DNA from: Spirosoma aureum
GTDB lineage: Bacteria; Bacteroidota; Bacteroidia; Cytophagales; Spirosomataceae
Assembly: GCF_011604685.1 (NCBI RefSeq)
Contig: NZ_CP050063.1
Location: 8,411,001 to 8,475,000, forward strand
Length of the DNA: 64,000 nt
Direction of reading: 5' to 3'
Shown: in pieces, positions 54,390-63,036 of the stretch
Layout: the number at the start of each line of letters is the position of its first letter
Position numbering within the stretch: the first letter of the stretch is position 1
Program-made: the position numbers and the translations under genes
Notes under the pieces: generated by a model
Databases searched by the model: none
Told to the model about the DNA's origin: nothing
What the model saw: the letters and a program-made list of their open reading frames with translations, nothing else

Positions 54390-54719
54390 ATGAACTGGAA
54401 CAAAATAACGAGTGACGCTCAACTCGACGAAATCAAACAGGAGTCGGCGAAGCAACCAGTGCTGATTTTCAAACACAGCACAAGTTGCTCTATCAGTGCC
54501 ATGGCCTTAAGCCGTATGGAACGTAACTGGAGCGACCAACTGGGTGTAAAACCTTATTATCTCGACCTACTGGCTAATCGGCCAATCTCCAATAAAATTG
54601 AGAATGTATTTGGCGTAGAACACGAATCACCACAGGTATTGCTGATTCGTAACGGCGAATGTATCTATGATGCCTCGCACATGGCCATTTCGTTTGCGGG
54701 TTTGCAGCAGGCGGTATAA
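54390..54719 (+). CDS. ytxJ: Bacillithiol-system redox protein YtxJ (monothiol bacilliredoxin)
   Basis: 109 aa from the ATG at 54390. A thioredoxin-like fold with one active Cys in FKHSTSCSISAMALSRMERNW. YtxJ proteins accompany bacillithiol, so the organism may make that thiol. Its stop is followed within two bases by a long palindrome shared with folB. Confidence 0.9.
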   Translation: MNWNKITSDAQLDEIKQESAKQPVLIFKHSTSCSISAMALSRMERNWSDQLGVKPYYLDLLANRPISNKIENVFGVEHESPQVLLIRNGECIYDASHMAISFAGLQQAV

Positions 54720-54720
54720 C

Positions 54721-54785
54721 AAAGGAATAATGACAGAAAAGGGGAAATGTGTTGAGCATTTCCCCTTTTCTGTCATTATTCCTTT
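54721..54785. terminator. 65-bp bidirectional hairpin overlapping folB
   Basis: Perfect 29-bp arms 54721-54749 and 54757-54785 with a 7-nt loop. The right arm includes the folB stop codon and its last two codons, and the left arm begins two bases after the ytxJ stop. Each strand can fold, so it can end both transcripts. Confidence 0.9.
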
Positions 54786-55126
54786 AAGGTGATCTTGGCC
54801 CGATGGCAAACGCCACCAATAGGCGGATTAAACTTGGAGACGCTTACCTCAACCGACAGCAAATCAGTATACTTGATTCGTATTTCCTGAATAATTCGGT
54901 GGGCAATGTGTTCGAGTAATCGGGCGGGCTGCTGCATTACATTGGCCGTAATCCGATATAAATCTTCGTAATTGACAGTTGCACTCAGACGATCGCGTCG
55001 GGCGGCTTCCGAAAAGTCCGCTGTCACTACAATGTCTACTGAATACTTATTTCCTATTTTCTGCTCCTCGTCGTAAAAGCCGTGATAGGAGAAAAACTCA
55101 AGTCCTTCTAAAGCAATTGTTCCCAT
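54776..55126 (-). CDS. folB: Dihydroneopterin aldolase
   Basis: 116 aa. It cleaves dihydroneopterin in folate synthesis. GLEFFSYHGFYDEEQKIGNKYSVDI (with the catalytic Glu) and the terminal VCHRAKITL Lys region match FolB; ARLLEHIAHRI is the conserved middle helix. Its 3' end lies in the shared palindrome. Confidence 0.93.
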   Translation of the reverse strand: MGTIALEGLEFFSYHGFYDEEQKIGNKYSVDIVVTADFSEAARRDRLSATVNYEDLYRITANVMQQPARLLEHIAHRIIQEIRIKYTDLLSVEVSVSKFNPPIGGVCHRAKITLKE

Positions 55127-55167
55127 ATGGATGGTGGCGTTCTACCATTGGGCAGAACTTCCTGAGC

Positions 55168-55203
55168 AATGGGAACCCAGTATGATAACAGCGGGTTCCC
55201 ATT
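55168..55203. terminator. Hairpin between the DivIVA-like gene and folB
   Basis: AATGGGAACCC (55168-55178) and GGGTTCCCATT (55193-55203), 11-bp arms and a 14-nt loop, 8 bases downstream of the DivIVA-like stop. Confidence 0.7.
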
Positions 55204-55210
55204 AACTCAC

Positions 55211-56134
55211 TTAAATCTGGTCAAAAAACGAACCACTTTTCTTAGCCTGCGGGTCATTGTTACCTTCGGCCGCAGCGGATGGTTCGTCCGTGTTCACTTC
55301 GGCGAGTACCGATTCGGGAGCCGTTTCTTTAATAACAGCTTCAGCAACGGGCTTTTCATTATGAGTACTCTCCGACTGGGTTTCCTGTTGAATGGCTTCA
55401 TCGAGTTTATCTACAACCTGATCATCGATCGGAATTGCTTCGGGTACCGATGTTTCGCGTTCAGTCAGTGGAGGCAATGCAGCAACAGGGTCATCGGTTG
55501 ATTCTGATGTTGTGTCAACCGGTGTTTCTTCAGGCTTATTTTTTTCAGCAGCCTCTTTCAATTCTTCCTGTATCTGCGTCGTAACTTCATCAATTTTGCC
55601 CTTCAGATCCTGCTTGGAAAACTTCTTCTCGAAGCGATCTACACTATCTACGGCATTACTGGCGAGTGAACGAATCTGGGTAGCTAAGTTTTCTTTGTAG
55701 CTCTCCAGCGCTTTGAAATCGTGTTCGAGCGTCTTCAAATCGTTCAGGATGTTGTCTTTCAGGAAACGGGCCTGATTTTCGGCATCCTGCACCATCAACG
55801 ATGACTTTTTACGGGCTTCAGCCAGCATATCATCGGCCTTCTGCCTGGCTTCAACCAGAAACTGATCGGCAGCCTTATTTGCCTGATCGGTAATCTGTGT
55901 GCTGGTATCCTCGGCGGTTTTAAGCGTCCGGAACAGCGTCATTTCAACTTCTTTCAGCTTACCTAATTCTTTTTCGGCAATCTCAAGTTGCATTTTGAGC
56001 ATTTTATATTCACCGGTAACGCGCTCCCATTCCTGAGAAAGTGAAACCAGAAATGCGTCAACATCATCGGTTTTATAACCACGCAGCCCCCGTTCAAATG
56101 TGTGCTGCCGGATTTCAATAGGCGTAATTTTCAT
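55211..56134 (-). CDS. DivIVA-domain coiled-coil protein
   Basis: 307 aa from the ATG at 56134; a longer form adds 25 unsuitable residues. The start MKITPIEIRQHTFERGLRGYKTDDVDAFLVSL is the DivIVA membrane-binding motif (F and R/K). A coiled coil follows to about 190, and the last 120 residues are acidic, low-complexity (TPVDTTSESTDD), without structure. DivIVA senses negative curvature in Gram-positives; in Bacteroidota its role is unknown. Confidence 0.88.
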   Translation of the reverse strand: MKITPIEIRQHTFERGLRGYKTDDVDAFLVSLSQEWERVTGEYKMLKMQLEIAEKELGKLKEVEMTLFRTLKTAEDTSTQITDQANKAADQFLVEARQKADDMLAEARKKSSLMVQDAENQARFLKDNILNDLKTLEHDFKALESYKENLATQIRSLASNAVDSVDRFEKKFSKQDLKGKIDEVTTQIQEELKEAAEKNKPEETPVDTTSESTDDPVAALPPLTERETSVPEAIPIDDQVVDKLDEAIQQETQSESTHNEKPVAEAVIKETAPESVLAEVNTDEPSAAAEGNNDPQAKKSGSFFDQI

Positions 56135-56253
56135 CGGTGCGCTTCGGTTAAGGTAATTATGGACATACCTATTAAGAGTGAAGTAACGGCCATTATACGT
56201 ATTTAGCAATAAATAGCAAGAGAAATCTGCTTTTTTGGTAAAAAATCTGCGTA

Positions 56254-57153
56254 TTAGGCTACTTTCCAGACAGAAATTGTTCGGTCATCGCTCGCCGAAA
56301 GCAATTGATTGTGGTAATCAGTCCACAATAATTTATTGACTGACGTACCATGCCCGGCATGACGGGCCCGATCCACAACTTTCAGTAACCTGTAGGTTTC
56401 AGCATCCCAGATTTTGATTGATTTATCCATACTGGCTGTAGCAAACAACGTACCAGTCGGATTGTAGGTAAGGTGATTGATCGCAAACATATGCGCTACG
56501 ACCTCTTGTTGCAGGGCATACTCATGTTCAACGTCCCATACTTTCAGATGCGCATCACGTCCGGCCGTGAGTAGAAAACGAAAATCCGGCGAATACAGTA
56601 CGGTAAAGACCGAGTTTGTATGCGCGGGAATGATTCGTTTGAGATCGTATGTGGCCAGATCGAAAATGCGTACGCCATGATCACTATATCCAACAGCGAC
56701 CTCGCGCTCAACGGGATTGACGGACAGGCACCGCGCCGACTGATCGGATGCTTTCAGGTGCTTTTTGATTGCCAGCGATTCGCTATCGACCACAACGACC
56801 ACGCCATCGGAGAGCGCTATAATCACGTCGTTTTTATAGAATTTGATATCGAAAATGGCAGCAGAAGTCAGTTTCAACGAGCTAACTTCTACTTTCTGAA
56901 CCGGGTCAATCAGATGCAGCCCCTCGTAGTTCTGCCCAACCCACAATAAACCAGTCGTTGGGTGAAGAGCTAATGCATAGACCGAGGCAGGTACTTTTGC
57001 CACCAGTTCACCCAGATCAGGCCGGTCGAGCTGCCAGCGAACAACCAACCCATCAGCGCCCGATGAAAAGACCTGATTGGGTTGCGGGCCTCGCTCCAGT
57101 GCGTATACACAGTCGCGATGGCCGCCAAACGTATCTATTTTTTCAATAATCAC
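56254..57153 (-). CDS. WD40-repeat protein
   Basis: 299 aa from a GTG start. Six to seven WD-type repeats are seen, for example FGGHRDCVYALERGPQPNQVFSSGADGLVVRW, DAHLKVWDV, DKSIKIWDAETYRLL and DRTISVWKVA. No extra enzymatic domain and no signal peptide. A cytosolic protein-interaction propeller; partner unknown. Confidence 0.9.
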   Translation of the reverse strand: MIIEKIDTFGGHRDCVYALERGPQPNQVFSSGADGLVVRWQLDRPDLGELVAKVPASVYALALHPTTGLLWVGQNYEGLHLIDPVQKVEVSSLKLTSAAIFDIKFYKNDVIIALSDGVVVVVDSESLAIKKHLKASDQSARCLSVNPVEREVAVGYSDHGVRIFDLATYDLKRIIPAHTNSVFTVLYSPDFRFLLTAGRDAHLKVWDVEHEYALQQEVVAHMFAINHLTYNPTGTLFATASMDKSIKIWDAETYRLLKVVDRARHAGHGTSVNKLLWTDYHNQLLSASDDRTISVWKVA

Positions 57154-57229
57154 GAACTATAAACCAAAAGTCGAGCATCAAAGGTCGTTAAACCTTTCTT
57201 TTTCTCGAACGACTTCCGACTTTTGATTC

Positions 57230-57856
57230 GTGACATTTCAATTAGCTATCAATAGTGATTGTACGGCCGTACTTCAACCGATCACCGAAGACGAGCCAAC
57301 GCTACGGGCAAGCCTTCTGCTGACAACGCCGGAGCAGGACGATTTAGCAGGTATCAGCCATCCGGCTCAACGGGTTGAGTGGCTGGCCTGCCGGGTCGCC
57401 ATTCGGCAATTGATCGAAGCACAGGGCTTGGTCTATGCAGGTCTTCATAAAGACGAATTTGGGAAACCGCACCTGATCGGTACGCCCTGGCATGTTTCTC
57501 TGTCGCACACGGCCGGCTGGGCGGCTGCGGTGCTGCATCGAACACGCCCGGTTGGCATCGATATTGAACCAATCCGGGATCAGTTTCGGCGGGTGGTTCC
57601 GCGGGTATTGTCGGAAGATGAAATTATCCACGCAGCCGGTGAGCCAGGGCGCCTGGCCGTTTACTGGTGCGCGAAAGAAGCTTTGTATAAACTATACGGA
57701 AAACGCCAGCTTACCTTCCGCGATCATTTATTTATTGAACCATTCGATGATAATGCCGAACACCTCATCGGTCACGTACGCTTACCCGATCATAAAGCCC
57801 AGCTCACCATCCGCTGTTTTCAGACCGGCCCCGGTCTGCTGGCGGTAGCTTATTAA
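57230..57856 (+). CDS. 4'-phosphopantetheinyl transferase superfamily protein
   Basis: 208 aa from a GTG start (57230), the first in the frame. The two signature motifs are GIDIEPI (magnesium) and WCAKEALYKLYGK; HVSLSHTAGWAAAV is also conserved. It transfers phosphopantetheine to carrier proteins. Sfp-like in size; target carrier not identified. Confidence 0.92.
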   Translation: MTFQLAINSDCTAVLQPITEDEPTLRASLLLTTPEQDDLAGISHPAQRVEWLACRVAIRQLIEAQGLVYAGLHKDEFGKPHLIGTPWHVSLSHTAGWAAAVLHRTRPVGIDIEPIRDQFRRVVPRVLSEDEIIHAAGEPGRLAVYWCAKEALYKLYGKRQLTFRDHLFIEPFDDNAEHLIGHVRLPDHKAQLTIRCFQTGPGLLAVAY

Positions 57857-57857
57857 T

Positions 57858-57901
57858 GGCTAATGAACACCGTTTTTCGTGTTTCAGTGTGTTCATTAAC
57901 C
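57858..57901. terminator. Hairpin between convergent genes
   Basis: GGCTAATGAACAC (57858-57870) and its near-complement (57889-57901, one mismatch), 18-nt loop. Confidence 0.65.
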
Positions 57902-57916
57902 AGTACTTATCTGCTC

Positions 57917-58792
57917 TTACCGTTGCGTATAATCCGATAGAGGCAGACCGTCGCCATCGTCTTTAACCATTTCAAGAATCTGTTCGACCTCCCGAACCCG
58001 ATCGGTATCACCGTTTTTCTCGAATGCCAGGGTTAAGTTACGCAGTACCCGACGAACAATGTCGGCATTGGTACAGGGCTGATAGAAGGTATCCAGCCGT
58101 TTCAGGTTCAACTGGTCAATGTACTGATCGATGTCTTTCTTGGTAAAGACCAAGCCCCGATTAAAGACATTGATGTAGAACTGGACACCGCTATCGTTCT
58201 TATAGGTCAGCACAAACAGATTGGGCAGGTTAACGCCATAAACCGGCAGGTTTAGCCGTTTCGCTATCAGCATATACAGCACACAAAGCGTAATGGGATT
58301 ACCCCGGCGCGTTTCCAGCACCTGATTGATCATCGAGTTAGATGGCGAGTGGAAATGCTTCGTATTGGGCGCAAACTTCAGCTTTGTAAAAAAGGCATTA
58401 TTCATGGCCCGGATTTGCTCATCGGGATGCATATCCGCTTTAATGTCAATCCAGACGTCGTAGTATAACTGCTCAACGTCCTGTTTTAACTTGTCGAGCG
58501 ACAGATCCGGATATTGATAGGTAGCCACGATCCAGAGGCCCTCCAACAGGTTCATAGCCCCCCCGTTTTTCCAGTCGCGCATGCGCTCCAGAACGGATTC
58601 ATACTGCAAATCGTGAATAATTTCTTCGATACGTTTCTGTAGAGCCGGATTAAAACTACCTTCCCATTCGGTTTCCAGAAGTGGGATCATTTGTCCGCCA
58701 ATTTGCCGGATTTGCTGTTCGACATGCTCAACTACTTCCATGTCCTCGTCGTCCAGCAATGAGATCAGAGCTTTTAATTCGTTGTCGCTCAT
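57917..58792 (-). CDS. SirB1-like transglutaminase-fold protein
   Basis: 291 aa. Transglut_core2 signatures: TRRGNPITLCVLYMLIAKRLNLPVYGVNLPNLFVL. The N-terminal helical part (LKALISLLDDEDMEVVEHVEQQIRQIGGQMI) is HEAT-like. The papain-type Cys sits in LCVLYM, but a full triad cannot be confirmed. Function unknown. Confidence 0.9.
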   Translation of the reverse strand: MSDNELKALISLLDDEDMEVVEHVEQQIRQIGGQMIPLLETEWEGSFNPALQKRIEEIIHDLQYESVLERMRDWKNGGAMNLLEGLWIVATYQYPDLSLDKLKQDVEQLYYDVWIDIKADMHPDEQIRAMNNAFFTKLKFAPNTKHFHSPSNSMINQVLETRRGNPITLCVLYMLIAKRLNLPVYGVNLPNLFVLTYKNDSGVQFYINVFNRGLVFTKKDIDQYIDQLNLKRLDTFYQPCTNADIVRRVLRNLTLAFEKNGDTDRVREVEQILEMVKDDGDGLPLSDYTQR

Positions 58793-58858
58793 GCTTTTTT
58801 GTCACGTTTTAGTATAGCCCTACAATAAAAACTACTTTCGGAAACCTCCTGAATATAC

Positions 58859-58866
58859 TACTTTTG
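58859..58866 (+). promoter_or_regulatory. Candidate -7 promoter box for galE
   Basis: TACTTTTG is a full TAnnTTTG match. A weak TTTCG lies 18 bases upstream (58836-58840). It is 57 bases upstream of the galE start. Confidence 0.5.
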
Positions 58867-58922
58867 TCTGGTTTAATGGGCTGCTATCCCAAAGTAACAA
58901 CAAAAATTTCATAAAAAACGGT

Positions 58923-59960
58923 TTGACTCCCACAGGTAATTCCCCCAAGATTCTGGTAACCGGCGGAGCTGGTTTTATTGGCTCCCACACGGTTGTTTCC
59001 CTGGTTGAAGCTGGCTTCGAACCGGTAATCGTCGACGATTTTTCCAATTCTGAACGCTCTGTTCTCGACGGTTTGCGGACCATTCTGGGCCGTGATGTAA
59101 CGTGCTATACGGCCAACTGTAATGATTCGGCCGCAATGGAAGCTATTTTTCAGAAAGAGGCCGTTATCGGCGTCATTCACTTTGCCGCCTATAAAGCGGT
59201 TGGTGAATCGGTTCGGCTGCCCTTGAAGTATTACAGAAACAATCTGGATTCGCTGATACTTCTGCTGGAATTGATGCCTAAATACGGCGTGCATAACCTC
59301 GTATTTTCTTCGTCCTGCACGGTGTATGGCCAGCCGGAGCAGTTACCGGTTACCGAGGCAACCCCCCGGCTACCGGCACAGTCACCGTATGGCAATACGA
59401 AGGCAATCAGTGAAGACATTATCCGTGATACGGTACAGTCACAAGCACCGATTAAAGCATTAGCACTACGTTATTTTAACCCAATTGGCGCACATCCATC
59501 GGCAGCGCTTGGCGAGTTACCACTTGGCGTTCCAGCAAATCTGGTTCCGTTCATTACGCAGACAGCCGCCGGTATTCGTTCCAGCCTGACGGTTTACGGC
59601 AATGATTACAATACGCCCGATGGCACCTGCATTCGTGACTATATTCACGTCGTAGATCTGGCCGAAGCGCACGTGCAGGCGTTGCGTAAACTGAACGAAC
59701 AGAATACCGACTCCAGCTATGATGTCATTAACATCGGAACAGGGCGGGGCGAAACAGTACTGAATATTATCAAAACATTTGAACAGGAAACCGGGGTTAA
59801 CCTGAATTATACAATCGGGCCTCGTCGGCCGGGCGATGTTGAACAGGTCTATGCCGATGTAACGAAAGCCAATCGGGATCTTAACTGGACAGCGCGTCGT
59901 TCGCTGGCAGAATCGTTGCGGGATGCGTGGCGGTGGCAGCAGAAAATCAGTTTAAAATAG
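58923..59960 (+). CDS. galE: UDP-glucose 4-epimerase
   Basis: 345 aa from a TTG start; no nearby ATG lies in frame, so the start is uncertain. NAD motif GGAGFIGSH, VIHFAAYKAVGESV, the S-Y-K site in SSSCTVYG and YGNTKAISE, and DYIHVVDLAEAH match GalE. It interconverts UDP-glucose and UDP-galactose for surface polysaccharides. It leads a group with rfbB and rfbA. Confidence 0.95.
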   Translation: MTPTGNSPKILVTGGAGFIGSHTVVSLVEAGFEPVIVDDFSNSERSVLDGLRTILGRDVTCYTANCNDSAAMEAIFQKEAVIGVIHFAAYKAVGESVRLPLKYYRNNLDSLILLLELMPKYGVHNLVFSSSCTVYGQPEQLPVTEATPRLPAQSPYGNTKAISEDIIRDTVQSQAPIKALALRYFNPIGAHPSAALGELPLGVPANLVPFITQTAAGIRSSLTVYGNDYNTPDGTCIRDYIHVVDLAEAHVQALRKLNEQNTDSSYDVINIGTGRGETVLNIIKTFEQETGVNLNYTIGPRRPGDVEQVYADVTKANRDLNWTARRSLAESLRDAWRWQQKISLK

Positions 59961-60011
59961 TTTTCAGTTTCCCGTTTTCTATAGGCGAAACCCGTAATCG
60001 CACTAAGCCTG

Positions 60012-60039
60012 TTGAAAACTGAAAATTGAAAACTGAAAA
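60012..60039. repeat. Two tandem 14-bp repeats upstream of rfbB
   Basis: TTGAAAACTGAAAA occurs twice in tandem (60012-60025, 60026-60039). GTTTTCAGTT at 59960-59969 is complementary to part of it, so a hairpin over the galE-rfbB gap is possible. Confidence 0.7.
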
Positions 60040-60049
60040 CTCTATTAAA

Positions 60050-61111
60050 ATGAAACTTCTTATTACGGGCGGTGCCGGATTTATCGGATCGCATGTTGTT
60101 CGGCTATTCGTCACGAAATATCCAGAGTATCAAATTTACAATCTCGATAAACTGACTTATGCCGGAAATCTGGCTAACCTGTCGGATATCGAAAACGCAC
60201 CGAACTATACATTCATTAAGGGTGATATTACCGATGCGAAATTTCTCGAGGATATGTTCGCCGAGATCCCATTTGATGGTGTCATTCACCTCGCGGCCGA
60301 ATCGCACGTAGATCGCTCCATCACTGACCCAATGGCGTTTGTTATGACCAACGTCGTTGGAACGGTCAATTTGCTGAATACCGCTAAAAACAGCTGGAAA
60401 GCCGCATCTGAGAGTTTTGAGGGAAAACGATTCTACCACGTCTCTACGGATGAGGTTTATGGCTCGCTTCACAACCCCGAAGACTTTTTTACCGAACAAA
60501 CTGCCTATGACCCACAATCGCCCTATTCAGCGTCTAAAGCTGCATCGGACCATTTCGTGCGGGCCTACGGCAACACCTATAAACTACCCGTTGTTTTATC
60601 GAACTGTTCGAACAACTACGGCCCGAATCATTTTCCGGAAAAGTTGATCCCACTGATGATTCATAACATTCAGACCAACAAGCCTTTACCCGTCTATGGA
60701 AAAGGAGAGAATGTTCGTGACTGGTTGTTTGTCGTAGACCACGCCCGCGCTATCGACGCTGTTTTTCATACAGGCAAATTAGGGGAAACCTACAACATTG
60801 GTGGCTTCAACGAGTGGAAAAACATTGATCTCGTCCACCTGTTGTGTTCGATTATGGACCGTAAACTTGGCCGCGAAGTAGGCACATCCGCCAAGCTGAT
60901 CACGTACGTAACCGACCGGGCCGGACACGATCTGCGTTACGCCATCGACGCCCACAAGATTATGAATGAACTGGGCTGGCAACCCTCTCTTCAATTTGAA
61001 GAAGGTCTCGAAAAAACAGTCGACTGGTTCCTGGCTAATCAGGATTGGTTAGATAACGTCACCTCAGGAGCTTACCAGTCTTATTATCAGGGAATGTACG
61101 CAAATCGTTAA
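60050..61111 (+). CDS. rfbB: dTDP-glucose 4,6-dehydratase
   Basis: 353 aa from the ATG at 60050 (MKLLITGG). Signatures: GGAGFIGSH, HLAAESHVDRSI, STDEVYG, YSASKAASDHF and NCSNNYGPNHFPEKLIP. It makes dTDP-4-keto-6-deoxyglucose. rfbA follows 82 bases downstream; rfbC and rfbD are not seen. Confidence 0.95.
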   Translation: MKLLITGGAGFIGSHVVRLFVTKYPEYQIYNLDKLTYAGNLANLSDIENAPNYTFIKGDITDAKFLEDMFAEIPFDGVIHLAAESHVDRSITDPMAFVMTNVVGTVNLLNTAKNSWKAASESFEGKRFYHVSTDEVYGSLHNPEDFFTEQTAYDPQSPYSASKAASDHFVRAYGNTYKLPVVLSNCSNNYGPNHFPEKLIPLMIHNIQTNKPLPVYGKGENVRDWLFVVDHARAIDAVFHTGKLGETYNIGGFNEWKNIDLVHLLCSIMDRKLGREVGTSAKLITYVTDRAGHDLRYAIDAHKIMNELGWQPSLQFEEGLEKTVDWFLANQDWLDNVTSGAYQSYYQGMYANR

Positions 61112-61192
61112 TAGCACGGGTCAGGGAGCATGGAGCAGGGCCTTTTTTAACCCTATATTCCCAGCTCTCTGCCCCGTGCCTCATGCTCTATT

Positions 61193-62053
61193 ATGAAAGG
61201 AATTATTCTTGCCGGAGGATCTGGCACCCGTCTTCATCCGCTTACCCTGGCTGTCAGCAAACAGCTTATGCCAGTTTATGATAAGCCGATGATTTATTAC
61301 CCGCTTTCGATTCTGATGCTAGCGGGTATTCGTGATATTCTAATTATTTCAACGCCACACGATCTGCCCCATTTCGAGAAACTTCTCGGTGATGGAGCCC
61401 GTATTGGCTGTCGGTTTAGCTATGCTGTGCAACCCAGCCCCGACGGGTTAGCCCAGGCGTTTATTATCGGTGAAGAGTTTATTGGCGACGATAAAGTTGC
61501 GCTGGTTTTAGGCGACAATATTTTCTATGGCTCTGGTTTGTCCAAGCTACTCCAGGCCAATAATGATCCTGATGGTGGTGTAGTTTATGCCTATCAGGTA
61601 CAGGACCCCGAACGGTATGGCGTTGTTGAATTCGACGATTCGTTCAATGTGCTTTCGATCGAGGAAAAGCCCGAGCAACCAAAATCGAATTACGCCGTTC
61701 CGGGTTTGTATTTTTATGACAATGATGTCGTTAATATTGCCAGGAATATTAAACCATCGCCGAGGGGCGAGCTGGAAATCACCGATGTGAACCGGGTTTA
61801 CCTGGAACAGGGCAAACTAAAAGTCGGCGTATTGGACCGGGGAACGGCCTGGCTCGACACAGGTACATTTGCGTCGTTGATGCAGGCTGGCCAGTTTGTG
61901 CAGGTTATTGAAGAACGACAGGGTTTAAAAATAGGCTGTATTGAAGAGATTGCCTACCGCATGAAGTTTATTGACGCTAGTCAGTTAGCAGAAATTGCCA
62001 GGCCGTTAGTTAAAAGCGGTTATGGACAGTATCTACTAAACTTACTAAAATAA
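61193..62053 (+). CDS. rfbA: Glucose-1-phosphate thymidylyltransferase
   Basis: 286 aa. [30 protein letters not shown] and the active-site [20 protein letters not shown], with [10 protein letters not shown], are typical of RmlA. It activates glucose 1-phosphate to dTDP-glucose, which rfbB then uses. Confidence 0.95.
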   Translation: MKGIILAGGSGTRLHPLTLAVSKQLMPVYDKPMIYYPLSILMLAGIRDILIISTPHDLPHFEKLLGDGARIGCRFSYAVQPSPDGLAQAFIIGEEFIGDDKVALVLGDNIFYGSGLSKLLQANNDPDGGVVYAYQVQDPERYGVVEFDDSFNVLSIEEKPEQPKSNYAVPGLYFYDNDVVNIARNIKPSPRGELEITDVNRVYLEQGKLKVGVLDRGTAWLDTGTFASLMQAGQFVQVIEERQGLKIGCIEEIAYRMKFIDASQLAEIARPLVKSGYGQYLLNLLK

Positions 62054-62083
62054 ATACAACGTTATTGTTACCATCAGGATTAT

Positions 62084-62116
62084 AAAAAACGCCGGAATAC
62101 CGCTCTGGCGTTTTTT
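62084..62116 (+). terminator. Intrinsic terminator after rfbA
   Basis: AAAAAACGCC (62084-62093) and GGCGTTTTTT (62107-62116) with a 13-nt imperfect inner part and a T-run. It ends the galE-rfbB-rfbA unit. Confidence 0.85.
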
Positions 62117-62428
62117 TATTGCCGTAATACAAACAAAAACTGACCGTTTAATCAACAAAAATCAGGGAAGGCTGTTCGTATAATGACAAACTGACGTTTT
62201 CAACAAGATCGACATTGAAGTTATTTATCTGATTATCAGTCACTTTACCCATTCGCAAGCTAGCCTGTCTAAAGATCGATTGTTGCCATATAAATCAACT
62301 TTTACATAGTGATTACTTTGATACTAATTTAACCGAATCTCGTCACAAGCAGGAAGCTTAGGTTATTAAAGTGAGGTACACTGCCTAATCCATAATCTAC
62401 CAGTAACTTTTAATGGACTTATATCACA
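62117..62428. other. Intergenic stretch without a recognisable gene
   Basis: 312 AT-rich bases with no credible coding region, RNA gene or repeat seen on either strand. Confidence 0.5.
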
Positions 62429-62758
62429 ATGAAATCGTACACTGACCAGCTCACTAATGAGCTTGAGACATTCCGAACAAAAGTAAACGCCCTTATTTCA
62501 CAGTTATACCGCAATACGGTTAAGGATCATACCGGCGCGGTAATATCTGAAGTCTTTCTGGCAGATGAGTGGGAATACGAAGGACAGGTTTTTAACGCCC
62601 TTACCGAACATGGTATGGCGTATGTAGTTGATCAGGAGATTATTGAAGTATTCAGCTGGAACGATTTAGATACAGAATCCCTGGTTGAAGTCGTACAGAT
62701 TTTAGAAGACAAGGATTTTGATTTATCTAAAACCATACGTCCGGAACTTGTAAAATAA
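62429..62758 (+). CDS. Small protein of unknown function
   Basis: 109 aa, acidic and soluble. It starts SYTDQLTNELETFRTKVNALISQLYRN, an amphipathic helix, and continues with GMAYVVDQEIIEVFSWNDLDTESLVEVVQILED. I recognise no family. It stands alone between the rfbA terminator and a hairpin. Confidence 0.7.
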   Translation: MKSYTDQLTNELETFRTKVNALISQLYRNTVKDHTGAVISEVFLADEWEYEGQVFNALTEHGMAYVVDQEIIEVFSWNDLDTESLVEVVQILEDKDFDLSKTIRPELVK

Positions 62759-62773
62759 ACGGATACCTGTTCG

Positions 62774-62803
62774 GAGCGGTGCCAGTGTTTGCCGGCACCG
62801 CTC
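62774..62803. terminator. Hairpin after the 109-aa gene
   Basis: GAGCGGTGCC (62774-62783) and GGCACCGCTC (62794-62803), 10-nt loop, 16 bases after the stop. Confidence 0.75.
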
Positions 62804-63036
62804 TCGCGTTTATACGAATTGAGGCTCGTACATCAGTGGATTCAGCCAGGCGGAGTAATTATAAAGTGTTACTTATTGAACTGGCTGCCACTTAAGCAGT
62901 AAGAGTGATAAGCTATTGGCTTCGGTAGTAAACAATGAGTTCTTGTATATCTTCCGGATCGTGAAAACCCCACAATTCGAGGATTGACAGCCGCACGAAG
63001 GGCATAGGGCAACAATAAACGCTAATTTGAACTGCT

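Noticed and set aside
60104..60517. 137-aa antisense frame over rfbB
   Set aside because: Opposite a textbook dehydratase; nothing supports coding.
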